From Mesorhizobium zhangyense (lineage in GTDB: Bacteria; Pseudomonadota; Alphaproteobacteria; Rhizobiales; Rhizobiaceae), in contig NZ_JAAKZG010000006.1 in assembly GCF_011045115.1 (NCBI RefSeq), positions 1 through 64,000 of the forward strand: a DNA stretch of 64,000 nt. The letters are read 5' to 3'. Of the stretch, positions 1 to 9,270 are shown piece by piece (position 1 is the stretch's first letter; each line of letters opens with the position of its first letter). The notes under the pieces were generated by a model, which made no database searches, was not told the DNA's origin, and was given only the letters and a program-made list of their open reading frames with translations. The position numbers and the translations under genes were made by a program.

Positions 1-18
1 AAGGGTGCAGCCTCAGCC

Positions 19-879
19 CTAAGGCCTTCTGAATCCCGTCGGCCCGCCATAGAGATAGCCGATGCGGGCGACCGCCTCTTTGAGCCCCTCGCGCGAAACC
101 ATCATGGTGTGGCCGTTGGCGTGGATCATGTTCTCAGTGTCGGTCATGATGGCGACGTGGCCTTTCCAGAACACCAGGTCGCCGCGTTGGAGGCCCGAAA
201 AATCCGGCCCGACGTCAAGCACCTCGCCAAGGCCAGTTGCCTGCATGTCGGAATCGCGCAGCACGTCCCTGCCGGTCATGCGCATGGCCAGTTGGACAAG
301 GCCCGAGCAATCGATGCCGAAGCCGGACACGCCGCCCCAGAGATAGGGCGTGCCGATGAACATTTCGGCGACGCTAACATAGTCGGCAGCAAATTCGCCG
401 ATCGGACGCAGGTGGCTAGCGATCATCCCCTCGCCCGATGCCAGCACGGAATACACCGTGCCGCGCGTTTCAGCAGCGCCGGTGACCGTAACCGTCGATC
501 CCATCGACAGATCGGCGGTGCGCGGGAAACGCAGGTCCGGTCCCGGATAGACGAAAGTGCGCGGTGCTGAGACGATATGCGTCGGCGCGGTATTTTGTGC
601 GCTCAGGGCCGTATCGGCGACATAGCCGACGTAGCCGTCGCGCTCGGCCTGCACCCAGGCCCAGCCTTCGTTTTCCTCGAAGACGAGCACGTCGTCGCCG
701 AACAGCAGCTGCGTGTTGACGCCGGCGTCCGGCCGCGGTGCCTTGCGGACATCGGCAACCGGCACCGAAATGCGCGCCGGCCTGCCGTAAACGAAGCGCT
801 CAGCGGACACCTCGCCCTGCAGCCGGGCATCGGCAAGGTCAGCGCGGAAGGCATGCAGGCGGGCATCGTGGGCAGTCAA
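19..879 (-). CDS. NlpC/P60 family (C40) cysteine peptidase with SH3 domains
   Basis: Predicted peptidoglycan endopeptidase of 286 residues that would cut peptide stems in the wall. Bacterial SH3-like repeats occupy about residues 35-90 and 100-160, followed by an NlpC/P60 domain (about 165-285). The likely catalytic residues are visible: Cys191 in GIDCSGLVQ, His241 in KGHVAIM and His253 in the HANGH stretch. No signal peptide is evident, which is odd for a wall enzyme. The start is TTG at 879; there is no early in-frame ATG, and GGAG lies 8 bases upstream. That TTG overlaps the stop of the MarR gene, so the two are probably translated together. Confidence 0.9.
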   Translation of the reverse strand: MTAHDARLHAFRADLADARLQGEVSAERFVYGRPARISVPVADVRKAPRPDAGVNTQLLFGDDVLVFEENEGWAWVQAERDGYVGYVADTALSAQNTAPTHIVSAPRTFVYPGPDLRFPRTADLSMGSTVTVTGAAETRGTVYSVLASGEGMIASHLRPIGEFAADYVSVAEMFIGTPYLWGGVSGFGIDCSGLVQLAMRMTGRDVLRDSDMQATGLGEVLDVGPDFSGLQRGDLVFWKGHVAIMTDTENMIHANGHTMMVSREGLKEAVARIGYLYGGPTGFRRP

Positions 880-1226
880 AGCGGCAACTCCATTGCTTTG
901 GCAATGATAGCATCGCCCAGCCGCTCGACATAGAGCGCGCCCTCGACCGTGCGCTTGATCAGCACGTTGCGCTTGTCGAGTTCGTCGCGGTGGCGCGACA
1001 CCAGCTTCAGCGCGCCCATCGTGTCGAGGGCGCGGGTGATCACCGGTTTGGTGACGTTGAGCTTCGCAGCAAGCCCGCGCACCGTGTGCGGCGGCGGGTC
1101 GAGATAGATCGTCAGCAGGATTGCCGCCTGGCGCACGGTAAGGTCAGGCGCGTCGTCGCGCACTTCGGAGAGCAAGACCTGCTGCCAAAGCCGCAAGGCC
1201 TGGCTGGGACGCAAATGGACTGACAT
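876..1226 (-). CDS. MarR-family winged-helix transcriptional regulator
   Basis: Short (116 aa) DNA-binding regulator. The middle of the protein (about residues 28-75) reads as a winged helix: a helix ending in ILLTIYL, then TVRGLAAKLNVTKPVITRAL as helix-turn-helix and recognition helix, then a KLVSRHRDELDKRNVLI wing typical of MarR proteins. It starts with ATG at 1226 and its TGA overlaps the TTG start of the NlpC/P60 gene, so the pair form a translationally coupled unit. Ligand and targets are unknown. It might control its partner gene, but no operator was identified. Confidence 0.8.
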   Translation of the reverse strand: MSVHLRPSQALRLWQQVLLSEVRDDAPDLTVRQAAILLTIYLDPPPHTVRGLAAKLNVTKPVITRALDTMGALKLVSRHRDELDKRNVLIKRTVEGALYVERLGDAIIAKAMELPL

Positions 1227-1276
1227 CCCACCAGCATGACGGCAAAACGTTTCGGTTCCGTTTCAGTGCCGCAGGA

Positions 1277-2650
1277 TCAGCCGTAGCGATCCGAAATCAC
1301 CTTCTCCAGCGCGCGGATCGCCTGTGCCTCGCCGCCGGCCGGGCCATAGGGCCGGTCTGCCGGATTCCAGGCGTAGATGTCGAAATGCGCCCAGCTTGCC
1401 GCCTTTTCGACGAAGCGCTGGAGGAAGAGCGCCGCCGTGATCGAGCCGGCAAAACCGTCTGTGGTGACGTTGTTGATGTCGGCGACCTTCGAAGACAGTT
1501 TGGCATCGTAGGGTTTCCACAGCGGCATGCGCCACAGCGGGTCCTCGACAGCGAGAGCCGCCGCAGCAAGATCGGCGGCGAGTGCATCGTCGCCGGTGTA
1601 GAAGGGCGGCAGGTCGGGGCCGAGCGCTACACGGGCAGCACCCGTAAGTGTCGCCATGTCGATCAGAAGCTGCGGCTCCTCCTCGTCGGCCAGCGCCAGC
1701 GCATCGGCCAGCACCAGCCGGCCCTCGGCGTCGGTGTTGCCGATCTCGACGGTGATGCCCTTGCGGCTGGTCAGGATGTCGCTCGGGCGGAAGGCATTCG
1801 CCGAGATGGCGTTCTCGACGGCGGGGATGAGCACGCGCAGCCTGACCTTCAGGCCGGCGCTCATGATCATCGAGGCAAGGCCGAGCACATTGGCCGCGCC
1901 GCCCATATCCTTCTTCATCAGCAGCATGCCGCTCGAAGGCTTGATGTCGAGGCCACCGGTGTCGAAGCAGACGCCTTTGCCGACCAGCGTCACCTTGGGT
2001 GCGTTCTTGTCGCCCCAGACGATGTCGATCAGGCGCGGCGCTTCTGCCGAGGCGCGGCCGACGGCGTGGATCATCGGGAAATTCTGCTTAAGGAGATCGT
2101 CTCCGGTGATGACGTCGATCTTCGCCTCATGCTTCCTGGCCAGCTTGCGCGCGGCTTTTTCAAGCGCGTCAGGCCCCATGTCGTTGGTCGGCGTGTTGAC
2201 CAGATCTCGGGTGAGAAAGACACCGTCTGCGATGCGCTCGACCTGCTTGCGGTCGGCACCCTCCGGCAGCGAAAAGCGCAGCTCCTTGCCGGGTTTCTTG
2301 CCGTAGCGGGTGAAGACGTAACCGCCAAGAACGAGAGCGAGGGAGGCAAGCGCCGGGTTTTGCGGCGCGGCGGCAAAATGCCAGTCGCCTTCCGGCAGCG
2401 CCTTGGCAAGCGCGCCGAGTGCGAGTGCGCCATTGCCGTCGTCCGCCTTGCCGAGACCGAACAGGGCGCCGGCGATAGCACCGTCAGCGCCCGGCAGGAC
2501 GAGCGTGCGGCCAGCCTCGCCCGAGAATCCATTATGTCTGGCCCAGGCGCTGGCAGCGGGATCGAGGCCCGCGGCTTCAAGCTCGCCCTTGGCGACGAGA
2601 TGGACGGGGTTCGAGTGCTTCAGCTTTTTCTCGGTGAGGTCGAGCGGCAT
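1277..2650 (-). CDS. Leucyl aminopeptidase family protein (peptidase M17)
   Basis: Cytosolic two-metal aminopeptidase of 457 aa that removes N-terminal residues from peptides. The M17 signature NTDAEGRL is at residues 305-312, and the metal/active-site strand GKGVCFDTGGLDIK is at about 224-237. The C-terminal half is the catalytic domain; the N-terminal half is the smaller, more variable domain. The start is ATG at 2650, with AAGGA 7 bases upstream. The open frame runs 97 codons further but has no comparable ribosome site there. It could be a PepA-like or PepB-like member; sequence alone does not decide. Divergent from tadD. Confidence 0.9.
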   Translation of the reverse strand: MPLDLTEKKLKHSNPVHLVAKGELEAAGLDPAASAWARHNGFSGEAGRTLVLPGADGAIAGALFGLGKADDGNGALALGALAKALPEGDWHFAAAPQNPALASLALVLGGYVFTRYGKKPGKELRFSLPEGADRKQVERIADGVFLTRDLVNTPTNDMGPDALEKAARKLARKHEAKIDVITGDDLLKQNFPMIHAVGRASAEAPRLIDIVWGDKNAPKVTLVGKGVCFDTGGLDIKPSSGMLLMKKDMGGAANVLGLASMIMSAGLKVRLRVLIPAVENAISANAFRPSDILTSRKGITVEIGNTDAEGRLVLADALALADEEEPQLLIDMATLTGAARVALGPDLPPFYTGDDALAADLAAAALAVEDPLWRMPLWKPYDAKLSSKVADINNVTTDGFAGSITAALFLQRFVEKAASWAHFDIYAWNPADRPYGPAGGEAQAIRALEKVISDRYG

Positions 2651-2780
2651 GCGTGGTTCCTTGACTGATCGACTATGGCGCGAGCGGTTTTTTAACCGTC
2701 CGTTAGGGTTAACAGAATATTTCTCCAGAGGGGAAAGATGGCCGAAGCGTGGCCATCGATACGGATGGAGACGTGAGCCG

Positions 2781-3602
2781 ATGTTGAACAATCGTTCGCC
2801 GAACGCAACCGGGAAAAGGCTGGCGACGGCCGCTTTGCTTCTAGCGCTCGCTGCCAGCGTCGCCGGCTGCGCCACCGACAAGATGACGACCGGCTCCGTG
2901 TCGCGCGCATCCGGTAAATCGGTGGACACCATGTCGTCCACCGAACTCGGCTATGCCTCCGCCTCCCTCGGCCAAGCCTATACGAAGAACGTCAACGACA
3001 AGTCGACCGCCCTGCGCTACGCCAGCGTGCTGCAGATGAACGGCCAGTCGGATCAGGCTCTGGCCGTCATGCGCAAGCTTGCCATCGCGCTGCCCAAGGA
3101 CCGCGACGTGCTGGCGGCCTACGGCAAGGCGCTCGCCTCTGTCGGCCAGTTCGAGCCGGCGTTGGATGCGGTGCGCCGCGCGCAGACGCCGGAATATCCG
3201 GACTGGAAGCTCGTTTCGGCCGAAGGCGCGATCCTGGACCAGCTCGGGCAGTCCGACCAGGCGCGCCAGCTTTATCGCAAGGCGATGGACCTGAAGCCGA
3301 ACGAACCGTCGATCCTGTCCAATCTCGGCATGTCCTATGTGCTGTCCGGCGATCTCAAGACCGCCGAAACCTACATGCGCTCGGCATCTTCCGCGCCCGG
3401 CGCTGATAGCCGCGTGCGCCAGAACCTCGCTCTCGTCGTCGGCCTCCAGGGCCGCTTCCAGGAAGCCGAGCAGATCGCCCAGCAGGAACTGTCGCCCGAG
3501 CAGGCACAGGCCAACGTCGCCTATCTGCGCAACATGCTGGCACAGCAGAACGCCTGGAACCAGATCAAGAACGAAGACAAGAAGAAACCTTCGACGAACT
3601 GA
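2781..3602 (+). CDS. tadD: TPR lipoprotein, TadD-like pilus assembly factor
   Basis: 273 aa. A lipoprotein signal peptide ends in the lipobox SVAGC, making Cys30 the lipidated residue. The rest is a run of tetratricopeptide repeats (about residues 75-240), including ALAVMRKLAIALPKDRDVLA and QLYRKAMDLKPNEPSILSNL. TadD is the outer-membrane lipoprotein thought to help assemble the Tad secretin, as pilotins do elsewhere. The gene lies at the end of the tad cluster but on the opposite strand, converging on tadC with a hairpin terminator between. ATG at 2781 is chosen because the signal peptide begins there. Confidence 0.85.
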   Translation: MLNNRSPNATGKRLATAALLLALAASVAGCATDKMTTGSVSRASGKSVDTMSSTELGYASASLGQAYTKNVNDKSTALRYASVLQMNGQSDQALAVMRKLAIALPKDRDVLAAYGKALASVGQFEPALDAVRRAQTPEYPDWKLVSAEGAILDQLGQSDQARQLYRKAMDLKPNEPSILSNLGMSYVLSGDLKTAETYMRSASSAPGADSRVRQNLALVVGLQGRFQEAEQIAQQELSPEQAQANVAYLRNMLAQQNAWNQIKNEDKKKPSTN

Positions 3603-3628
3603 GCTGCGACGTTCAAACCGCTTTGCAA

Positions 3629-3662
3629 AAGACCGCGCAGCATCTGTGCGGTCTTTAGTTTT
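3629..3662 (+). terminator. Intrinsic terminator between tadD and tadC
   Basis: An 11-bp stem with one G-U-type mismatch (AAGACCGCGCA against TGTGCGGTCTT, positions 3629-3655) is followed by AGTTTTTC. It lies in the 73-bp gap between two convergent genes. It has a good U-run for tadD, and on the other strand a shorter TCTTTTG for the tad operon, so it may serve both. Confidence 0.75.
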
Positions 3663-3675
3663 TCGGGCGGAGTTT

Positions 3676-4665
3676 TCAGAAGATGCCGCGCTCGCTGACC
3701 TGAATGCCGGCCGGTCCCAGGATCACGGCAAACAGCACCGGCAGGAAGAAAAGGATCATCGGCACGGTGAGCTTGGGCGGCAGCGCTGCCGCCTTCTTTT
3801 CGGCGGCGTTCATGCGCATGTCGCGGCTTTCGCTGGCCAGCACGCGCAGGGCGTGAGCGATCGGCGTGCCGTAACGCTCGGCCTGGACCAGCGCCTGCGA
3901 CACCGACTTGACCGATTCAAGACCTGTGCGGCTGGCGAGGTTTTCATAGGCCTGCTTGCGCTCCTGAAGATAGGAAAGCTCGGCATTGGTGAGGATCAGT
4001 TCCTCGGCCAGTTCCACCGACTGCGTGCCGATCTCGTCGGCGACGCGGCGGATCGCGGCTTCGATGGACATGCCGGATTCGACGCAGATCAGCATCAGGT
4101 CGAGCGCGTCCGGCCATGCCATCTGGATCGACTGCTTGCGCTTGGTGGCGCGATTGTTGACGTAAAGGATCGGCGCGTAGAAGCCGGCATAGGCAACAAG
4201 AATGCAGACGAACAGCTTCACGAAAGGCGGCTGGTCAGGCAGGCCGCCGAGAACGAGAATATAGACGCCGGCCATGATGAAGCCGACAAATGGAAGGACC
4301 AGCCGGAAGAACAGGAACTTGGTCAGCGGATTTTGACCGCGGAAGCCGGCAACCTTGAGCTTGTTGAGCGTGTTTTCGTCGACCAGTGCCCGCTTGAGGT
4401 CCAGCTTTTCGACGATGTTGCGCATGCCGATCGACTGCTCTTCACGCAGCCCCTTGCGGCGGCGGTCGGCTTCGGCGGCAAGGCGCATGCGCTGCTTGGC
4501 GCGCAGTTCGTCGCGCTCCAGCGCCACGGACTTCATCCGCGATTTCAGCGTGTTTCCGCCCAGCGCCGGGAGCGCGGTGAAAATGGTCGCGAACACCGCA
4601 ATGCCCACCAGCAGCGCGATGAGGAAGGACGGATCGGTCAGGGCTTTGACGACTTGCTCGGTCAT
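3676..4665 (-). CDS. tadC: Tad pilus inner-membrane platform protein TadC
   Basis: 329 aa, type II secretion F-domain family. It has a membrane segment at the N terminus (about residues 13-35), a pair at about 120-165, and a C-terminal hydrophobic segment (MILFFLPVLFAVILGPAGI). The cytoplasmic F domain contains DALDLMLICVESGMSIEAAI. With TadB it forms the inner-membrane platform on which the TadA ATPase acts. It is the last gene of the minus-strand tad operon; the ATG at 4665 follows the tadB stop by 6 bases. Confidence 0.92.
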   Translation of the reverse strand: MTEQVVKALTDPSFLIALLVGIAVFATIFTALPALGGNTLKSRMKSVALERDELRAKQRMRLAAEADRRRKGLREEQSIGMRNIVEKLDLKRALVDENTLNKLKVAGFRGQNPLTKFLFFRLVLPFVGFIMAGVYILVLGGLPDQPPFVKLFVCILVAYAGFYAPILYVNNRATKRKQSIQMAWPDALDLMLICVESGMSIEAAIRRVADEIGTQSVELAEELILTNAELSYLQERKQAYENLASRTGLESVKSVSQALVQAERYGTPIAHALRVLASESRDMRMNAAEKKAAALPPKLTVPMILFFLPVLFAVILGPAGIQVSERGIF

Positions 4666-4671
4666 GTCCGT

Positions 4672-5685
4672 CTAAACCTCGAAATTCATCATCTTGCGCA
4701 TCACGAAAATGCCGATCGACATCCAGATGCCTGAAATACCCAGAATGAGATGGCCGGTGCTCGTGGTGAAGAGCGGCATGATGTAGGCCGGGCTCGACAG
4801 GTAGACGAGGAAGGCGACGATGAACGGCAAGGCGCCGATGATGACGGCGGATGCCTTGGCTTCCATGGACAACGCCTGCACCTTGGCCTTCATCTTCTTG
4901 CGGTCGCGCAGAACCTTCGAAAGATTGCCGAGCGCTTCCGACAGATTGCCGCCGGCCTGGCTCTGGATCTGGATGACGATGCCGAAGAACCCGGCTTCCG
5001 GACAGGGCATGGTTTCGCCCATGCGCAATGCGGCGTCGGGGATGGACAGGCCCACCTGCTGCGCCTCGACGATGCGGCGGAACTCGGTCTTCACCGGCTC
5101 GGGCGATTCATTGGCGATGAGGCGAATGCCGTCATTGAGCGGCAGGCCGGACTTGACCGCGCGGACGATGATGTCGAGCGCGTTGGGAAATTCGTTCAGG
5201 AATGCCTTGACCCGGCGCGCGCGCAGGAAAGAAACGAACCAGCGCGGAACACCAAACGCGCCGGCAAGCAGCGCACCGGGTAGAACGAGAAGTGGAGCGC
5301 CAAGCATGTAGGCAGCGATGGTCAGGACAACGCCGCAGATCACCGAATAGACGTAGAACCTCTCGACCGTGACCTGCAGCCCCGCCTGACGCAACTGGAT
5401 GCGCAAAGGCGGCTTCTTGGTATTCTTGTTGTTGGCTTTCTGCTTTTCGTCGAGTTCCTTGAGCGAATCCTGGACGGATTTGCGGCGCTTGGCGGCTTCG
5501 CTTACCCGGTCCCGCGCGGCTTTCACCACAGATCGATCGGTCTCGGCGGCCTTGATGGTGTCAAGCCGCTTGCCGACGTTCTTCTCGTTTTCGATCGACT
5601 TGAACAGGAAGGCATAAGCGACCGCGCCGGCGCTGACGCCGGCCAGAAGGATGAAGATCAATACGGTGCTGTCTATGCCGAACAT
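4672..5685 (-). CDS. tadB: Tad pilus inner-membrane platform protein TadB
   Basis: 337 aa. It has an N-terminal membrane anchor (about residues 5-28), a charged cytoplasmic stretch rich in Lys and Glu (about 33-95), two membrane segments (about 112-150), an F domain (about 165-290, with NALDIIVRAVKSGLPLNDGI) and C-terminal membrane segments. The family forms the platform with TadC. It lies between tadA and tadC with gaps of 14 and 6 bases, consistent with one transcript. Confidence 0.92.
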   Translation of the reverse strand: MFGIDSTVLIFILLAGVSAGAVAYAFLFKSIENEKNVGKRLDTIKAAETDRSVVKAARDRVSEAAKRRKSVQDSLKELDEKQKANNKNTKKPPLRIQLRQAGLQVTVERFYVYSVICGVVLTIAAYMLGAPLLVLPGALLAGAFGVPRWFVSFLRARRVKAFLNEFPNALDIIVRAVKSGLPLNDGIRLIANESPEPVKTEFRRIVEAQQVGLSIPDAALRMGETMPCPEAGFFGIVIQIQSQAGGNLSEALGNLSKVLRDRKKMKAKVQALSMEAKASAVIIGALPFIVAFLVYLSSPAYIMPLFTTSTGHLILGISGIWMSIGIFVMRKMMNFEV

Positions 5686-5699
5686 CCGGTTTTCGTCTT

Positions 5700-7187
5700 T
5701 CAGTCAGCCCGCTTTTCCATGGCTTCCAATGCTGTGGCCAGGCGCTGCTCCTCGCCGTAATAACGCGCTCGATCCCAGAAATGCGGGCGCCCGATTCCCG
5801 TCGAGACATGCTCGCCGAGCAGCCGTCCCGAGGCGTCCTCGCCCTTGATGTTGTAGAGGATCAGATCCTGCGTGATGATGACATCGCCTTCCATGCCGAT
5901 CACTTCGGTGACGTGGGTGATGCGGCGCGAACCGTCGCGCAGGCGGGCAGCCTGGATGATGATGTCGACCGAGCCGACGACGATCTCGCGCACGGTCTTC
6001 TGCGGCAGCGTATAGCCGCCCATGGCGATCATCGATTCAATACGGTTGAGGCATTCTCGCGGTGAGTTCGAGTGGATCGTACCCATCGAGCCATCATGGC
6101 CGGTGTTCATCGCCTGCAGGAGGTCGAAGACCTCCGGTCCGCGCACTTCGCCGACGATGATGCGTTCGGGCCGCATGCGCAGGCAGTTCTTGACCAGATC
6201 GCGCATGGTCACCTCGCCCTCGCCTTCCAGGTTCGGCGGGCGGGTTTCGAGGCGCACGACATGCGGCTGCTGGAGTTGAAGCTCGGCAGAATCCTCGCAG
6301 GTGATGACGCGCTCGTCGCGGTCGACGTAGTTGGTCAGACAGTTCAGCAGCGTCGTCTTGCCGGAACCGGTGCCGCCCGAAATGATGACATTGCAGCGGA
6401 CGCGGCCGATGATCTTCAGCACTTCCGCGCCTTCCGGCGAGATCGCCCCGAAGCGCACGAGCTGGTCGAGGGTGAGCTTGTCCTTCTTGAACTTGCGGAT
6501 GGTGAGCGCAGTGCCGTCGATGGACAGCGGCGGCGCAATAACGTTGACGCGCGAGCCGTCGGGCAGGCGCGCGTCACAGATCGGGCTTGATTCATCGACA
6601 CGGCGGCCGACCTGGCTGACGATGCGCTGGCAGATGTTGAGAAGCTGCTGGTTGTCGCGGAAACGAATGCCCGTCTGCTCGACCTTGCCGTTGACTTCGA
6701 TGAAGACCTGCTTGGCGCCATTGACCATGATGTCGGCAATGTCGTCGCGGGCCAGAAGCGGCTCCAGCGGACCATAGCCCAGCACGTCGTTGCAGATGTC
6801 CTCGAGCAGTTCTTCCTGCTCGGAGATCGACATCGCGAAATTCTTGATCGCGATGATATCGTTGACGATGTCGCGGATTTCCTCGCGCGCGCTGTCGGGA
6901 TCGAGCTTGGCCAGTTGCGACAGGTCGATCGTATCGATCAGCGCGGAAAAGACCTGCGACTTGGTATCGTAATAACTCTCGCTGCGTTCGCGTGGCGCCC
7001 TGCGCGGCTCGGGCGCCAGCGGCGGCGCTTCGACGGGGCGGCGAGCAGGTGCAGCCGGGGTGCGGGCCTCGACGACAGGTGGTGGCGGAGCGGCAAGGGC
7101 TACGCCCGCCGACGGCGCCACCGGTGCAGGTGGGCGGAACTCGGGCTTGGCCCGGCTTCCATCTTCATTGCCTCTTTTACCGAACAT
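5700..7187 (-). CDS. tadA: Tad pilus assembly ATPase TadA (CpaF)
   Basis: 495 aa secretion ATPase that powers Flp pilus extension, and possibly retraction, from the cytoplasmic face of the inner membrane. A Pro/Ala-rich N-terminal tail (about residues 15-70) precedes the conserved core. Walker A is GGTGSGKTT (271-279), the Asp/Glu box is around [10 protein letters not shown] (295-304), Walker B is IIVGEVRG (343-350), and the His-box is GTIHSN (369-374). Length and motifs match CpaF proteins. ATG at 7187. Confidence 0.95.
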   Translation of the reverse strand: MFGKRGNEDGSRAKPEFRPPAPVAPSAGVALAAPPPPVVEARTPAAPARRPVEAPPLAPEPRRAPRERSESYYDTKSQVFSALIDTIDLSQLAKLDPDSAREEIRDIVNDIIAIKNFAMSISEQEELLEDICNDVLGYGPLEPLLARDDIADIMVNGAKQVFIEVNGKVEQTGIRFRDNQQLLNICQRIVSQVGRRVDESSPICDARLPDGSRVNVIAPPLSIDGTALTIRKFKKDKLTLDQLVRFGAISPEGAEVLKIIGRVRCNVIISGGTGSGKTTLLNCLTNYVDRDERVITCEDSAELQLQQPHVVRLETRPPNLEGEGEVTMRDLVKNCLRMRPERIIVGEVRGPEVFDLLQAMNTGHDGSMGTIHSNSPRECLNRIESMIAMGGYTLPQKTVREIVVGSVDIIIQAARLRDGSRRITHVTEVIGMEGDVIITQDLILYNIKGEDASGRLLGEHVSTGIGRPHFWDRARYYGEEQRLATALEAMEKRAD

Positions 7188-7215
7188 GCTCGACTACCGA
7201 TCCGCTGCCTGACGA

Positions 7216-8502
7216 TTACTTCTTGCGCTTGAGCCTGCCGAGAAGGCCCCCCAGACCGGCTTTCTTCCTGGACTTGATCTCGCTTCTGCCGGTCAGGACA
7301 TGGGACATGTCGTTGATGATCTGCACGATCGGATTTTTCGCATCCATCTCGCCGAGCATCCGGCCGTTGTTGGACGCATTGCCGAAGAGCAGCGGATCAA
7401 AGGGAATGACGGCCATCGGCGTGATGCCGAGCGGCTCGGCGAAATCCGACGCCGAGATCTCCGGCCGTTTCGGCACACCTGCCTGATTGAGAACCAGCTT
7501 CGGCGGCCCGTCATTGGGGCGAAGCTTCTTCAGCATGTCGATGAGGTTCTTGGTGTTGCGCAGATTGGCCAGTTCCGGCGTCGCCGTGATGACGATGTCG
7601 TCGGCCTTCATCAGCGTGTTCTTCGACCAGCCGCTCCAGATATGCGGAACGTCGAGCACCAGCAGCGGCGCGCTGCGCTGCGCGGTGTCGATGATCTGGG
7701 CAAAGGCCTCCGGATCGAAATCATAGACGCGGTCAAGCGTTGACGGTGCTGCCAGAAGCGAAAGCCGCTCGGCGCATTGCGCCAGCAGGCGGTCGAGATA
7801 GACCTCGTCGATGCGTTCGGGCGCGAATACGGCTTCGGCGATGCCTTGTGCCGGGTCCTGATCGAAATTGATGTTTGCGGTGCCGAAGGCGAGGTCGAGA
7901 TCGGCCACCATCACTTCCGAGCTGAACAGCGTCGACATGCTCCAGGCGATATTGTGCGCGATGGTCGAGGAGCCGACACCACCCTTGGCGCCGATAAAGG
8001 CAATCGAGCGCCCGATGGGCTCTGCTTCCGGATCGACGAACAGCGAGGAGATGACGCTGACGATATCTACCATCGAGATCGGAGCGACGACATATTCGGA
8101 AATGCCCGACCGGATCAGCTCGCGATAGAGCCCTACATCATTGTAGTGGCCAATGATCACGACCTTGGAACTTGGATCGCAATATTCCGAAAGCTCCTGC
8201 AGCGATTGCAGCAACATCTTGGGCTCGCTGCGCGACTCCAGGATGATGAGGTTGGGCGTCGGCGCCGTCTGGTAGAATTCGATAGCCGTCGCCACGCCGC
8301 CCATGTGAACCTTGAGATGGGCCTTGGCCATGCGGCGGTCCTCGCCGGCGCGCTCGATAGGGCCTGCGATGCTGTCGGTTTCGCAAAAAGCCTGGATCGA
8401 GATGCGGGGAACCGGCCGCATCGCGCTCATTGCGGCAACGTCCTGCTGAGCAGCGTCGCCACCGTCGGGGTTGGTGTCGTAAGCCAGGTTGTTCATGACC
8501 AT
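7216..8502 (-). CDS. cpaE: Pilus assembly ATPase/localisation protein CpaE (TadZ)
   Basis: 428 aa. The N-terminal part (about residues 50-155) resembles a receiver domain without a clear phosphorylation site. It is followed by a ParA/MinD-type ATPase with deviant Walker A KGGVGSST (173-180) and VMVADLDLAFGTANI. Proteins of this type place the pilus machine at a cell pole. It ends in a basic tail (SRKKAGLGGLLGRLKRKK) that could touch membrane or DNA. The start is ATG at 8502 with GGAAAG upstream; an in-frame ATG at 8496 is also possible. Confidence 0.92.
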   Translation of the reverse strand: MVMNNLAYDTNPDGGDAAQQDVAAMSAMRPVPRISIQAFCETDSIAGPIERAGEDRRMAKAHLKVHMGGVATAIEFYQTAPTPNLIILESRSEPKMLLQSLQELSEYCDPSSKVVIIGHYNDVGLYRELIRSGISEYVVAPISMVDIVSVISSLFVDPEAEPIGRSIAFIGAKGGVGSSTIAHNIAWSMSTLFSSEVMVADLDLAFGTANINFDQDPAQGIAEAVFAPERIDEVYLDRLLAQCAERLSLLAAPSTLDRVYDFDPEAFAQIIDTAQRSAPLLVLDVPHIWSGWSKNTLMKADDIVITATPELANLRNTKNLIDMLKKLRPNDGPPKLVLNQAGVPKRPEISASDFAEPLGITPMAVIPFDPLLFGNASNNGRMLGEMDAKNPIVQIINDMSHVLTGRSEIKSRKKAGLGGLLGRLKRKK

Positions 8503-8517
8503 TTTCTTTCCAAGACC

Positions 8518-9255
8518 TTACTGGCTGTATTCCACTTCGGAATTTCTCAGGAACTCATTCGAAATATCCCTGTCACGATAGACATCAATCACATTGCCCC
8601 GATTTGCAGCGTCGATTTCGCTCGGCTGACGCGGCCCGAGAAGATCGGCCGGATTGGCGATCTGGGCGGCCAGGTTGTTCTGATAGGAGCAGCCGAAATT
8701 CGCGTAGTGCTTGTTGTCGCTGGTATCGGCGATGTCGGCAGGCCAGCGGCCGCAGGGACCTGTCTGGGCCTGCATCGCCGTATAGGTTACCCGTATCGGG
8801 GCGGAGGCCTCCATCGAAGACGGCTGGTAGGGCGATACGATGATGCGGCTTTCATGGACGCCCCTCGACCGTGCAAAGCGTGCGAAGTCTCTTGCGGCAT
8901 CGCTAGCTGCCGCCGCGTTCGGCGTTCCCGCAGGCGTCAAAATGGTGAGAACGGCTGCTGCGCTCCGGTCATAATTGGCCAGGAACCCCTGCAGAGCCAC
9001 ACGCTGGATGCGCGTCATTCCACGCTCGCTGGCGCCGACGGGCAGGTCGAGCACCTGCTCCTTCTCGGCGATCACGATCGGATGGTTGGTGCGATAGTCG
9101 TCCGGGATCGCGCCCACGGTGATGCTGTCGCGCTTGGAAGCACAGCCGGCAAGCAGCACGACAGCGATCGCGGCGAGCACCGGTAGCACTATCCGCCCGC
9201 GGCGGGGGTGTCCAAATTCGGCGGCGATGCTGGTATCAAACGTTGCCTTTTCCAT
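8518..9255 (-). CDS. cpaD: Pilus biogenesis lipoprotein CpaD
   Basis: 245 aa. The N terminus is a lipoprotein signal with lipobox LLAGC, making Cys38 the likely lipidated residue, although about 20 residues precede the hydrophobic core. The C terminus has the alphaproteobacterial CpaD pattern FGCSYQNNLAAQIANPADL. CpaD is an outer-membrane-associated component of the Tad apparatus. It is embedded in the cpaC-cpaD-cpaE order and separated from each neighbour by about 15 bases. Confidence 0.9.
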   Translation of the reverse strand: MEKATFDTSIAAEFGHPRRGRIVLPVLAAIAVVLLAGCASKRDSITVGAIPDDYRTNHPIVIAEKEQVLDLPVGASERGMTRIQRVALQGFLANYDRSAAAVLTILTPAGTPNAAAASDAARDFARFARSRGVHESRIIVSPYQPSSMEASAPIRVTYTAMQAQTGPCGRWPADIADTSDNKHYANFGCSYQNNLAAQIANPADLLGPRQPSEIDAANRGNVIDVYRDRDISNEFLRNSEVEYSQ

Positions 9256-9270
9256 GCCCCGTTTCCCCGA